64,000 nucleotides of DNA from Dipteris shenzhenensis (taxonomy: Eukaryota > Polypodiophyta > Polypodiopsida > Gleicheniales): NCBI GenBank assembly GCA_047967505.1, contig CM106541.1; one strand, 5' to 3'. The translations under genes and the position numbers were made by a program. The notes under the pieces were generated by a model that saw nothing but the letters and a program-made list of their open reading frames with translations, was not told where the DNA came from and did no database searches. Below are positions 54,860-64,000 of this stretch, in pieces; within the stretch, counting starts at the first letter, position 1; the number at the start of each line of letters is the position of its first letter.

Positions 54860-56386
54860 TCAACCGGGATCCAATACAGCATGAATTACCAATAAAATTA
54901 TCATTTTGGTTCTCATCTTTGATCCGAATATATATGGCACAGCTGCAATGACCATTTCTTGAGCTTGTAGATCACAGGTTCTCCCCCCCAAGCGAGAGAA
55001 ATGGAGGAATAGCTTGTATTGCACATTTGCTTCAACATGTTCTCCAAGTACGTGTATTTTGTCGTCAACTTCTGCAGCAATCTGTCCATTTGCTTTTTCT
55101 TCTGATTCGGCATGCTCATCACTGATGTCTCCTTCGAGTTGATTAGCACCAAAAGTGTTTCCTTTTGTAGATTTGCGCCGATTAGCATTGTTTGTGTGAG
55201 CCATAAGGCCCTCATCGTGGCCATCTGAATCATTAGTTGCAGTTTCTTCATTCTTTTCATGTCGGTAATCGATTCTAGGGTCCCCTTTTGTACGATGATC
55301 ATAGTCTGGATGTGCATCTTCGAGTATGTGTAGGTTGTTACCGTAATCTTTATCGCCATTTCGTACATGCGGTTGATTACAGCCATCGTCAATGTACGCT
55401 CCTCCATCATCTAGACATTGATGTTTTTGATCGAGATTGTGGCCTTCATCGTTACTTGAGATATCCTTCCGATCTTCATTCTCGTCAGGTGTAGCCCGTT
55501 CATTTGCTTGTGCGGCGTTTTGGTCCTCTACAAAATCTACAGCTTGAATAGCAGATTTTGATCTAATCCCTGCACTGCTATCTTTGTCTGCATATTGATC
55601 GCCAGCAAAGGTAACAGCCCCATCTAGAAAATGCTTTTTGGTGCTTCCCTGCTCTCCATTTTCTGTTCCGTTTTGCGGTTCACTACAAGCTCGGTCAGAG
55701 TTGTCTTTATCCTGTTTTTGGTCCACTCCTACACCGCCATTGGAAGCAGTCACTCCTTGGCCACAGAAATCGCTGTTTCCAACAGTTGCATGAGGAGGGG
55801 AATTCATTACGGCAATAAGTCCGTCTAATCCATGGGATACTTCACCAGGAAGGAAGGGAGTTTGAATAGTAAGGTAGAGAAGAAGTGAGGTCTTCTTCTT
55901 CAAGTTTTGATTGGCCCTAGGCTTCGCATGCTTCCGGAAGGCAGGAGAAGAATGGGTTTCATCAAAATCAAGCATTGGAAGAAATCGATCATCAAAAAAT
56001 GGAAAAGAATCACCATTTCGCCCTTTCATGCGGGGATGTTGCTGATCGATTACTGCTTTTTCTTGCAGGGAATCGCTGTTTGAGGGCTGGTGTCCTGCAC
56101 CTATTAATGCTCCTCTGGCCGGGATCTCGCCTTGTTCTTCTCCGATTCTAGGCTGGAGGGAGCCCCTTTGCAGGACAATGGGATCTGCAACATCTCCTTG
56201 AGTTTGGAGGAGGATTTGAAGGCCCTGCTTCGTGCGGAGCGTGGCTGGTTTGGGCCATCCCCAGCCTGATACCATGTGGAAAGCAAAGAGTCGTGCGCAT
56301 ACGAGTAAAATCTGTTGTTTATTCAACTTGAAGAAGGCATTGTACATAGTTTGTATTGTGACGGTTGCTGTGAGAGGTGTGTCCAT
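54860..56386 (-). CDS. Uncharacterised 508-aa ORF carried by a gag-pol-less LTR element
   Basis: One uninterrupted minus-strand frame fills the element. Residues 1-37 are encoded by the 5' LTR. Met38 is formed by the last A of the LTR plus the first two bases of the primer-binding site, so residues 38-41 (MVSG) are the primer site; Met1 or Met38 could be the start. Residues 42-115 are Gln/Gly/Pro-rich, 145-166 basic (RKHAKPRANQNLKKKT), followed by a short hydrophobic stretch 166-180. Residues 220-440 are hydrophilic and rich in Asp, Asn, Glu and His (DDGGAYIDDGCNQPHVRNGD), probably disordered. The C-terminus 475-508 is hydrophobic (MIILLVIHAVLDPG). No gag, zinc knuckle, protease, integrase or RT motif is present. 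I recognise no family. The likely explanation is capture of host sequence by a non-autonomous retrotransposon. A 165-codon frame in another register (54,913-55,410 minus) overlaps and is taken as a shadow. Whether any protein is made is unknown. Confidence 0.55.
   Translation of the reverse strand: MDTPLTATVTIQTMYNAFFKLNKQQILLVCARLFAFHMVSGWGWPKPATLRTKQGLQILLQTQGDVADPIVLQRGSLQPRIGEEQGEIPARGALIGAGHQPSNSDSLQEKAVIDQQHPRMKGRNGDSFPFFDDRFLPMLDFDETHSSPAFRKHAKPRANQNLKKKTSLLLYLTIQTPFLPGEVSHGLDGLIAVMNSPPHATVGNSDFCGQGVTASNGGVGVDQKQDKDNSDRACSEPQNGTENGEQGSTKKHFLDGAVTFAGDQYADKDSSAGIRSKSAIQAVDFVEDQNAAQANERATPDENEDRKDISSNDEGHNLDQKHQCLDDGGAYIDDGCNQPHVRNGDKDYGNNLHILEDAHPDYDHRTKGDPRIDYRHEKNEETATNDSDGHDEGLMAHTNNANRRKSTKGNTFGANQLEGDISDEHAESEEKANGQIAAEVDDKIHVLGEHVEANVQYKLFLHFSRLGGRTCDLQAQEMVIAAVPYIFGSKMRTKMIILLVIHAVLDPG
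56259..56274 (-). promoter_or_regulatory. Primer-binding site of the small LTR element
   Basis: On the minus strand TGGTATCAGGCTGGGG directly follows the 5' LTR; its first nine bases match the initiator Met-tRNA complement used by plant copia elements. Confidence 0.85.
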
Positions 56387-56446
56387 TCATATCACCTCTT
56401 CGTGTGTGCATATGTGTGAATGAGACTTATGTCTTACATTCCTACA
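56275..56446 (-). mobile_element. 5' LTR of the small nested LTR element
   Basis: 172 bp, TGTAGGAATGTAAG to TTTCCACA on the minus strand. With 54,556-54,725 it delimits a ~1.9-kb element inserted in the leader of the family A copia. The flank at 56,447-56,451 is CCAAT. No clear TATA box is seen in the LTR. Confidence 0.9.
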
Positions 56447-57637
56447 CCAATCGACCAAAGCTTATACGACACCACAAGCCACCGTGACGGACTCCTCACC
56501 TCGGCCGGATTCATCAGTCTTCAGCTCCAAACATCCGTCTTCAATGTACACATTCATCTTCTTCATTGTCCTAACACAATCAGACCCATGCAATTTCCAT
56601 GGATCTGACAGCATTAACCTCAAGTCAGTTCACCTAACCCGGGTTAACTTAACCTAACCACACACATTGGGTTGAGTCAAGGTCTAGTCAGGTTAACCTA
56701 ACTTGATCAACTAGGTTGAGTCACTTGACCTCAGTTAACCTAACCACAGGTCAAGGTCCAATTACTCTAACCTAACCAAATCACTTATGGTTCAGTTAAG
56801 TGCACAGTACCTCCTGCCATGCACATTTTGCACTATGCATGTGCACACACAGTTGCACAGTGCCAAGTGCATTTTTCACATTTTGTCCCTCCACCTAGAT
56901 CAAGTGATATCTCTTCATCCAGGAAGAATTTGAGGGCGCTCCAAAAAGCAAAATCGACCGATTTTTTGTGTTTTACTTGCTTGTCACACCACGTTCACCT
57001 TTTGGTGCTTGTAACTCACATTTTTAATCCTTGACACTGAAACCACCTCTTACACACGTGTAAGCCTCTACACCGACGCATCTGACCCAGCACATAAAAA
57101 GAACCTAAGGAAAAACTTTTTCCTGCTCTTTCTCGATCGATGGTTGATCTAGTTATAGATTAGAGCAGGCTAGTTTTCCATAGCGGAGATGATTTGAATA
57201 TCTCCAAATTCCAATCAAGCCATGCTCGAAATTCCCGACTAGTACCTACTCAAAGTCAGTCCATTCGCACACATGCGACTCACATAATACTACATTGAGA
57301 CCTGACCTCCCTTCGTATAGTTGACAAAGTATACTGGCATACATTTTAGTTGGTAGAGATATTCATATTGGGCAGATAGCACATCACGCACATGCCATTC
57401 TTGTAAAGCCTTTTATGGCTATTTTCAGGCATTTTGTGCACATTACCCCTTGTAAAGTCTTTTAAGACTATTCCGGAACCAATTGCCACACAGCCTTGTA
57501 ACAGTTTTGGTCATACAGGTTATTCAATCCGATCTTCATCAGTGTTTGCAGACAGATTGCATTTGACATTGATAGGCAGTGCAGTTCACAGTTGACACAT
57601 TTGTCATACAGATCAGCGAGTATACACACATAGCATT

Positions 57638-58440
57638 ATGTCTTCACATAGCAACCTCAATCTCAAGGCGTCTGCTAAGTTGGACAATACCAACTACGGT
57701 ACTTGGAAGTATCATATGGAGACAATACTTGTATTGCAGGACAAGTGGGAATATGTAGATGGATCTACACCTAGACGATCTGCAAGCCCTTCTGCAACAG
57801 GATCTACATCGACGGTAGGGTCTTCATCATCGACTACGACAGGACCAGATCTCGTACTTGTCCTTGCACAGTCCAACTGGGACAAGAAAGAAAAGTATGC
57901 CTATCACTTGATCCGTTAGAATGTTCACGATGTCATGCTTGGACAATTGAACACAGTCAAGATGTCAAAAGAAGCATGGGATATGTTTTCAAACTCTCTA
58001 CGAGTCAAAGAGCACTTCTAGGATCCTGACACTTCGTAATCAGATCAACCAGAGTTCTCAGAACCATAATGAGACTGGTCATTCTTATGTACTACGCGTG
58101 AGAGATTACAACATACAACTTGCAATAGCTGGAGACTCCATGAATCCACAAGAGATGATTCAGGTCATCCTCAACGGTCTTGGAGAAGGATATGAAAAAC
58201 TAGTCCAAAGCATTGCCATTCAACGGCAAGTTCCGAGACTCGAAGAGATATAGTCAGTACTTCTTGGTGAGGAACTGAGAACAGAGGCAATCCAAGCTCT
58301 AAAAGGTCAATCCAATGAGCAAGCTTTCTCAGCCTCACATGGCAGAGGAAAGGGGAGAGCATCATCGCAGAGAAGTGGAAATAAAAATCATCTTCTCCCT
58401 TATTTTCCGCATAATCGTTCAAGAGAGTGGTAGAAAGAGT
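57638..58440 (+). pseudogene. Copia gag (UBN2-type), with stops
   Basis: The ATG at 57,638 opens ASAKLDNTNYGTWKYHMETI, the standard start of plant copia gag (K-L-x-G-x-N-Y-x-x-W), then LVLQDKWEYVDGS, a Ser/Thr linker and WDKKEKYAYHLIR. A stop at 57,917-57,919 interrupts; the frame continues GQLNTVKMSKEAWDMF, then after a frameshift RNQINQ, YVLRVRDYNIQLAIAGDSMN, IQVILNGLGEGYEKLVQSIA and HGRGKGRASSQRSGNK, the basic tail before the zinc knuckle. It stops at about 58,440; protease, integrase and RT are missing. Confidence 0.8.
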
Positions 58441-60080
58441 GGTAGAAAGAATAGGGTTGGCCCTCCCTTCAAAAGGTGGCATGTATATAAGGCCAAAAAT
58501 TAGACTTTGGTCTTCACTTGTTGTACGCACACTTTGAATAATACAAGCTCTCTCTTCTCCATTGAGTCTCCTTGTGTTCTCATGTGTTGTGCCTCTCTTG
58601 GTTGCCATGATCCCCCTTCCCCTTCATGCGCATTGCCTCTCCCTCACTGCCTCTTCCCTCCCCTCACACCTCTCCTCTCATCCCCTCTTCTCTCCCCTCC
58701 ATTCTTCTTGTGTGGAAACATGACCGCAAAATGAGTCCGGTAGCCTTCGAGTGACACGGAGGGTGAATCACTCAACAAAGCGCTCACAAGGATGTTGAGA
58801 GGAGTGGAGAGCTCCTCCGGCCTACTTCATATATCCCCACGACACATGAGTCTCTACTGGAGCACTTAACAACCTTATGATTGACACAATAGTGAATAGT
58901 TGGAGGGACATCTAATCACACTTACATGGGAAGTGTAATGCTACTATGTTTGCAATGAATGGGCCCTTTTGTTTAATAGTGAAGGCAACGTGGAGTGCAA
59001 GATTTGCAGAATGATGCATTGAATGAGTTAAGCAGCATCTTGACTCTTTACTTGTTGCTGAAGGCATGATTAGTTTAGATGATGGAATATGTTCTAGAAG
59101 TGTCAATTCTAGAGAACCGATGGGGGAACCACTCTAACCAAATTCTACATCGGTGATGCATCTTGCCCGACAGTGCGCAATTATGATACAAGTTTTGGGA
59201 AAGGGTTGTACCCGCATGGACTGGCCTACCCTCCCATCTACTCAATCAATACTAAAACAATGCCTACATCTAAGAGTAAGGATGACTAATAGCTCATTAT
59301 CGAAGTTGTTATAGGAAGGAGCCTGAGGACACCATCAACTCCCCTGCATGGGCTTCTTCTATAGGAGCCACAAAGTTGATTTTGAAAGAGTGGATTCTCC
59401 AATACAAAATTTTTCATTTTTTAAAATCGGTCTTCAATATTACTCTCACATGATTTCCTTGCTTATGGAACCCACTATGGAATGAACTATGGAAGTATAT
59501 ACAGATTGAGTACTAGAGGGCTACTATGAATCAAAAGAGAGTAGTATTCCCACTATATTGGAAACAAGAAGAACTACATGGGAGATAATGTTTATATTGA
59601 TGATCCACCATGACACATATTGATTGCAATTGGAGTTTATAAGGATGGTTTATAATTTTATATTGCTAAGTCTAGGTGGCCCCTTTACTCTATAACATTA
59701 GAACTCCACAAATTTATATGGATGCTCACTAACATGTTCAAGAAGGAATGGATATGTGTATATCTAAAAATGGCAAACATAAAATGGCCATATATGGATA
59801 AAACAAGTCAAATATAATCACCTTTAGTAAGAGAGACATTATATTTAACCCTTTTAATTAGTTACTCTCAATAAGCACCGGGTTTGAACAAGAGGAACTG
59901 CATGATGTAGAAGCTAGCAAAGAAGCCCCCTTAGAGTTTGTTTAGTTTATTACTGAAAGGGTGATAAAATGGTATTTTGTGATTAAGATGTTGGGATTGT
60001 AATCCTCTCCTGATACTTTGACATAATCCTCAACATACTTATGATAATTAATTATAAGAAGATCCCCTTTATTCTTGGTG
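58441..60080. other. Intergenic sequence with weak coding-like traces
   Basis: At 58,485 the text GTATATAAGGCC followed by CT-rich sequence looks like a TATA box and leader, possibly of an LTR. A plus frame at about 59,610-59,830 reads HILIAIGVYKDGL and LELHKFIWMLTNMFKKEWIC but is broken; family unknown. 58,600-58,710 is C/T-rich. Confidence 0.4.
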
Positions 60081-60081
60081 G

Positions 60082-60342
60082 GTATACCTCGGGGGGGTCA
60101 CTATGTATAAACCCTCTATATCACGTGCGTTCAAGGCCTATATTTAAAGTCCCTTATCTGTAAAAAATTTCATTAATAAAATGTACCCCTTTTCTATAGA
60201 AATCTGTAAATTTTTTCCAAAACTATTTTAAATAGTCCCTTATGTATATTTATTTCTGTAAATTTTAGAAATAAAAAAAATCCTTCTGTTGAACTCACGT
60301 GATAGGGTTACATATGATGAGTGACCCCCCCGAGGGGTATAC
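60082..60342. mobile_element. MITE with ~55-bp terminal inverted repeats
   Basis: The left end GGTATACCTCGGGGGGGTCAC and the right end, read on the opposite strand, GTATACCCCTCGGGGGGGTCAC, are inverted repeats that continue through CCCT-TATCACGTG-GTTCAA-type text for about 55 bp. The interior is AT-rich and non-coding. A TA dinucleotide target duplication is possible at both ends, which would fit Tc1/mariner-type elements, but this is not certain. Confidence 0.75.
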
Positions 60343-61509
60343 ACTTAAAAGAGTGAGTTTTTGTTCGAGGGACATAGATGACAATTGCAGCGGTGTGTTG
60401 AAGCATGTCTTCCCCAATATACACGTCATTCTAACTTTTGTGTATTTTGGGATGGTGACAGGTGAGCATTTTGGCTTCTCCAACAAGTTTTTGGCTTCTA
60501 GTCTATAAAAGACGAGGATGGAGACTCATGATATCACACTGCTTGTAGACTAGTTATGCTTTGGAATTGGTTATCTCTATTTGGATTTAACATTTTTGAA
60601 GCAGTTTTTTTGTAATAGTGCTAGCTTATAGCACTCTGCTTCTTCATTGGTAGTCTTTTAGTAGGAGTTGTACCTTGGAGGCAACGCTAAGGAAAAGCTT
60701 AACTTTTTTGGTTTGGAATGAGCATTGAGAAGCATTTTTGGAAGGACGTAGATTTTGGCAAAGACTTTTCAACAAACATGTTTGAGTAATGTATGCCCGT
60801 TGTAACTACTCTGGATACTACTACATTTGTATGAACTTATTTTAGCTAGTATTTTTAATTAAAAATCAATGGGATACTCTCACTTCTACTTCATTTGATA
60901 ATTGACAATACTATTTGGATTTCCCTATTCATTCATAAGGTTGCCATGGGATCGAATTTAATGTCCAAGAATTTTATGAAATAGTAGGTAGTAGGCTAGA
61001 GTTTCTTAAGTAAAAGACACACTTGCAAAAATCTCACCATTGATGTATATACTTGTTTATGTTTGTTTTGGGCTTGTTTGTTGGCTATAGACCACGAGCT
61101 GGCACCAAGACTTGATTAGCTTAGGGTATTCAGACACTCTACTAGCCTCATCCATTAGCTACTACCAAGCAATCACAATGATGTTTAATAAGGAAATCCA
61201 CAAAGAAATAATCTTGGTTGATTCCTAGGAACTATTGGATCTTTCCCACGGCTATTGTAGGAAGAGCACGGTATTTTTAGTATGCAAGGTTCCGAGGCTT
61301 TTTGTCACCTATAGATATATCAGGGTTGTCGTTTGTAGTATATGTGTAGCTTAGGACCTTGAGTCGTATTCCAATGAGAGACGTAGGCTTTAGTGTGGTA
61401 AGAAAACATAGTGCATGCATGTGTAAAAGGAACGTGTATCATCATGATGATTGAGGTAATGAAGGCTTTCGTCTTCACTAGGGGTTGCAGCGTTCAGGAG
61501 GAGTTTAAG
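60343..61509. other. Intergenic sequence, nothing recognised
   Basis: A plus frame at 60,299-60,508 overlaps the MITE end and has no family features. Confidence 0.4.
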
Positions 61510-61680
61510 GGTTAGGAGGAGGTTCCAGGGTTTACAAGAGGTTCCAGGGTTAGAAGGAGTTCCAAGGTTTAGAAGGAGGTCCAAGGTTTAGAAGGAGGTT
61601 CCAAGGTTTAGAGAGAGGTTCCAGAGTTTAGAAGGAGGTTCCAGAGTTTAGAAGAGATTCCAAGGTTTAGAGTAGAGTAC
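61510..61680. repeat. ~24-bp minisatellite (GGTTCCAAGGTTTAGAAGGA)
   Basis: About eight imperfect copies with internal variation CCAAGG/CCAGAG/CCAGGG; some units are shortened to 18-20 bp. Confidence 0.9.
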
Positions 61681-61755
61681 ATGATGGAGAACTCGTCTCC
61701 CTTGTAGATCATGGAGATTAAGGGTTGAGGAACTAAGGGTTTAGGGGGATCATAG

Positions 61756-61960
61756 GAGTGGGAGAGGAAGAAGGTGTAAGAGCATGGGGGAAAGAAGAGA
61801 GAGGAGGGAGGAGGAGGAGGAGGAGGAGGGAGAAGGAGGAGGAAGAGGGAGGAGGAGGAGGAGGAGGGAGGAGGAGGAGGAAGAGGGAGGAGAAGAAGGG
61901 AGGAGGAGGAGGAAGGAGGAGAGGGAGAGGATGGGTTGCAAGGTTGGAGGAGAGGGGAGG
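61756..61960. repeat. GGA-rich polypurine tract
   Basis: Repeats of GGAGGAGGA with A-rich interruptions on plus. Open frames in several registers are compositional. Confidence 0.9.
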
Positions 61961-62153
61961 AGGAGTTGCAAGGTTAGGACACACTTTTGGATGTGGAGTG
62001 CAAGGAAGCATGGACACTTGAGACAATTGCTTAGAATACCAAAGTAGAACTCAACACAATGCCCCAAAGAGTGTGGGCTTTGTTCCATTATGGAGTGTTG
62101 GAGAGCTTCTCTCTCTGCATGTAGGAATTGTAAAACATTCTCTCTCTACATGT

Positions 62154-62463
62154 AGAACTTGCATATAGAAGTTGCATGTAGAACTCGCATGTAGGAGTTG
62201 CATGTAGGAGTTGCATGTAGAACTTGCATGTAGGAGTTGCATGTAGAACTCGCATGTAGAACTCGCATATAGGAGTTGCATGTAGAACTCACATGTAGGA
62301 GTTGCATGTAGAACTCGCATGTAGGAGTTGCATGTAGAGCTCGCATGTAGAACTCGCATGTAGAGCTCACATGTAGGAGTTGCATGTAGAACTCGCATGT
62401 AGGAGTTGCATGTAGAACATGCATGTAGGAATCGTATGTAGAACTTGCATGTAAAACTTGCAA
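62154..62463. repeat. 13-bp minisatellite, about 23 copies
   Basis: The unit is GCATGTAGAACTC, with variants GCATGTAGGAGTT and GCATATAGAAGTT; the array is about 310 bp. Variants alternate in blocks. The minus strand is open in more than one frame because no register of the 13-mer gives a stop there, so the His/Ser/Thr-rich peptides are not genes. Confidence 0.95.
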
Positions 62464-62725
62464 GTTGGATTCTAAGAGGGATTATTTCTAGCCTTATGCA
62501 AGTACAAGTGGAGCTTTGCCGCTACTCTACACACACATTATGTTCTACCTAAGTCCATGTTGACACAGAGACAACATACTCTCGAATCCATTTTATTACC
62601 CATCCTTGGGTTATGGCTTATTGCAAGCATGTACCTGGATTGCCATGCCTTTAGTCCAATGGCTGTGGAACTTGTGTCATGCCAGTCGATCCTGCTATAA
62701 AGCCTTGGCACCATATAATTTTTGC

Positions 62726-63393
62726 TTAGTTTTCAGGTACCCTGTATCCACCATTTGCTCGAACAGAGATATGTGGCGTGCTTCTACGAAGATCACTCTT
62801 TGATAGAGTCGGCTTGTAATCTGAGCATTGAGCATCGACCCATTCATTGGGATTGAATTTGAGTGGAGGCAAATGGGAATCGAGGTAACATGGGACCTCT
62901 AGAATGAATTCCAATGTTTTACAAAATATAGCACTTAGGCGAAGGAAGCGATCAATGTTGCCGCACATTATTTGTTCATGCTACTGAAGTGCTCGGACCA
63001 TTGTGCCTTGGATATTCCATTCTACACCAGAGTATGGTTCGATCATTGGCCAATTAATGGTTTGATCTTCATCCAAAGTGTGTATGTTGGCTTCCAATTT
63101 TTATGCCGTGGAACTTCATAGAACTTGGGATGGGTTCTGAGACATGGAGGTCCACGTAGGTACTCCTTCAAGAAGATTACATCAAAGAGCTTGGGGCGGT
63201 GCCAATCAGGTTGTGGATCTAACTTGCTAATCCAACCTTCACAAATTTGACGCTGATGAAGGTTGGTAGGAAAGTTGTCCAGGGTCCATCCACCTCGAGT
63301 TTTCATATCGGGATATTTGCTCCAAAATTCATTGATGGGGTTACTGGGAAGTGGTATCTCATCAAAATCATACCCATCATTGGAACTTGGCAT
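62726..63393 (-). pseudogene. Decayed coding region, family not recognised
   Basis: Minus strand from 63,393: NEFWSKYPDMKTRGGWTLDN, HQRQICEGWISKLDPQPDW, KYTLWMKIK-like text, then after a frameshift near 63,045 PMIEPYSGVEWNIQGTMVRA and, after one stop, MCGNIDRFLRLSAIFCKTLE and PNEWVDAQCSDYKP to 62,726. Composition is clearly protein-like (many Trp, Pro and charged residues) and one frameshift plus one stop break it. I do not recognise a family. It may be a transposon protein. Confidence 0.45.
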
Positions 63394-64000
63394 GGGAGTA
63401 TGGATTGGATTATCTAGATCCTAATATTTAAAATCAAATGTGTCATTTTCTGCTGATGGAAGCACAAGTAGTGTCAGAGGTGATGACGAGGCAGGGAGAG
63501 AATCTGGGGACATGGGGGAGAAATATGGAAGAGTTAAGGAAAAAGGAAAAAGGAAAAGTGATACATCAACAAATGAAAAAAAGTGATAATATGTACTTCA
63601 TCTCCACTATAAAGCATTGATAAAAGAACATAATAGGAGTGTATAAAAAAGGCAAAAGGGGGTTAGATTGGGTCTTCTTAAATACCTTTCAAATGCACAT
63701 TGTATACATAGCTTACAGAAGGGTACCCCCCTAAGGTTTTTAGCATTATGTTGCAATGCTTGAAAATGAGGGAGGTTGCAAAGTGCAGACCCTTCATACA
63801 AAGCCAGGGGGGATGGATATATGTTAGATGCTTTACATGCATACTTGGAAGAGAGGGCCATTAACATGGCATAAAAGCACCAATCTACTATGACAAATAG
63901 AGAAGAATTCACTAATGGAGAATGGCAACATGTTTTTAGTTGATGAAAGAGAAGGTTTTTCCTCATAAGTCTTGGACGGATACACATGCTTTGAATCAAT
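63394..64000. other. Window end, no supported gene
   Basis: A minus-strand frame of 130 codons (63,607-63,999) runs to the window edge; it is rich in Leu, Cys and Ser without a recognisable motif, and could be chance or part of a gene outside. Confidence 0.35.

Larger units (their letters stand above)
53351..57637 (+). mobile_element. Leader of the second family A copy, split by another element
   Basis: The first ~200 bp match the leader of the 16.5-kb copy. The part 53,700-54,550 is different text with slightly higher G+C and short frames only. It is interrupted by the LTR element at 54,556-56,446 and resumes with ATCGACCAAAGCTTATACG. The block at 56,590-56,900, rich in TTAACCTAACC-type words, matches 17,965-18,290. 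From 56,900 to 57,637 the leader continues to the gag start; text such as CTTGTAAAGCCTTTTATGGC and CTTGTAAAGTCTTTTAAGAC repeats at 57,400-57,470. Confidence 0.6.

Noticed and set aside
54913-55410. 165-codon minus-strand frame as a second gene of the small LTR element
   Set aside because: It lies wholly inside the 508-codon frame in another register, and its Met/Thr/Lys-rich composition looks like a frame shadow. It is not excluded.
62051-62463. Two minus-strand frames of 105 and 115 codons
   Set aside because: Translations of the 13-bp repeat in different registers; no flanking coding sequence.

Overview
The window reads as plant nuclear DNA from a large, repeat-filled genome. The evidence is decayed Ty1/copia retrotransposons whose primer-binding sites match initiator Met-tRNA, plant-type LINE reverse transcriptase remnants, GT-AG introns in the two plausible host genes, and long CT/GA, CA/TG and poly-C simple repeats. 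No rRNA, tRNA, organellar or bacterial-type gene was recognised. A gymnosperm or fern would fit the very low gene density and old, broken elements, but the sequence alone does not settle the lineage.

Layout. 0-12 kb: an unrecognised decayed gene, a 133-bp triplicate, a ~181-bp satellite of about 12 units, an 860-bp polypyrimidine tract, and a ~1.2-kb unit repeated three times, the third split by a 1.1-kb inverted-repeat transposon with a 9-bp target duplication. 13-16.5 kb: CT microsatellites, a large inverted repeat, and a minus-strand pseudogene ending in a SET-like domain. 16.5-20.6 kb: LTR, primer site and leader of a copia family, an integrase scrap, paired hairpins and a minisatellite. 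21-23.4 kb: the best host gene, an intact minus-strand Myb/SANT-like (trihelix-type) protein with a probable 5'UTR intron. 23.5-37.2 kb: copia and LINE fragments on both strands, including one nearly intact RT-RNase H reading frame with its 3' LTR. 39 kb: first exons of a possible plastid-targeted protein. 40.6-43 kb: a deleted copia in which gag is joined to RT. 44.4-47.5 kb: a decayed gene of the DUF7869 type with internal 56-residue repeats. 48-53 kb: G-rich, CA/TG and 483-bp repeats. 53.1-58.4 kb: a second copia of the 16.5-kb family (LTR, leader, gag), split by a structurally complete ~1.9-kb LTR element on the opposite strand. 60-63.4 kb: a MITE, three minisatellites and a decayed unrecognised gene.

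The most unusual object is the 1.9-kb LTR element at 54,556-56,446. Its two LTRs differ only by a 2-bp indel, it has a flanking near-perfect 5-bp target duplication, a Met-tRNA primer site and a polypurine tract, yet it carries no gag-pol. Instead it holds one uninterrupted 508-codon frame of unknown function that begins in the 5' LTR and reads through the primer site. LTRs at 16.5, 41 and 53 kb belong to one copia family, so several fragments in the window are related. Apart from the Myb/SANT-like gene, the possible plastid-protein exons and the ORF of the small LTR element, the coding sequence here is mobile-element debris or pseudogenes.
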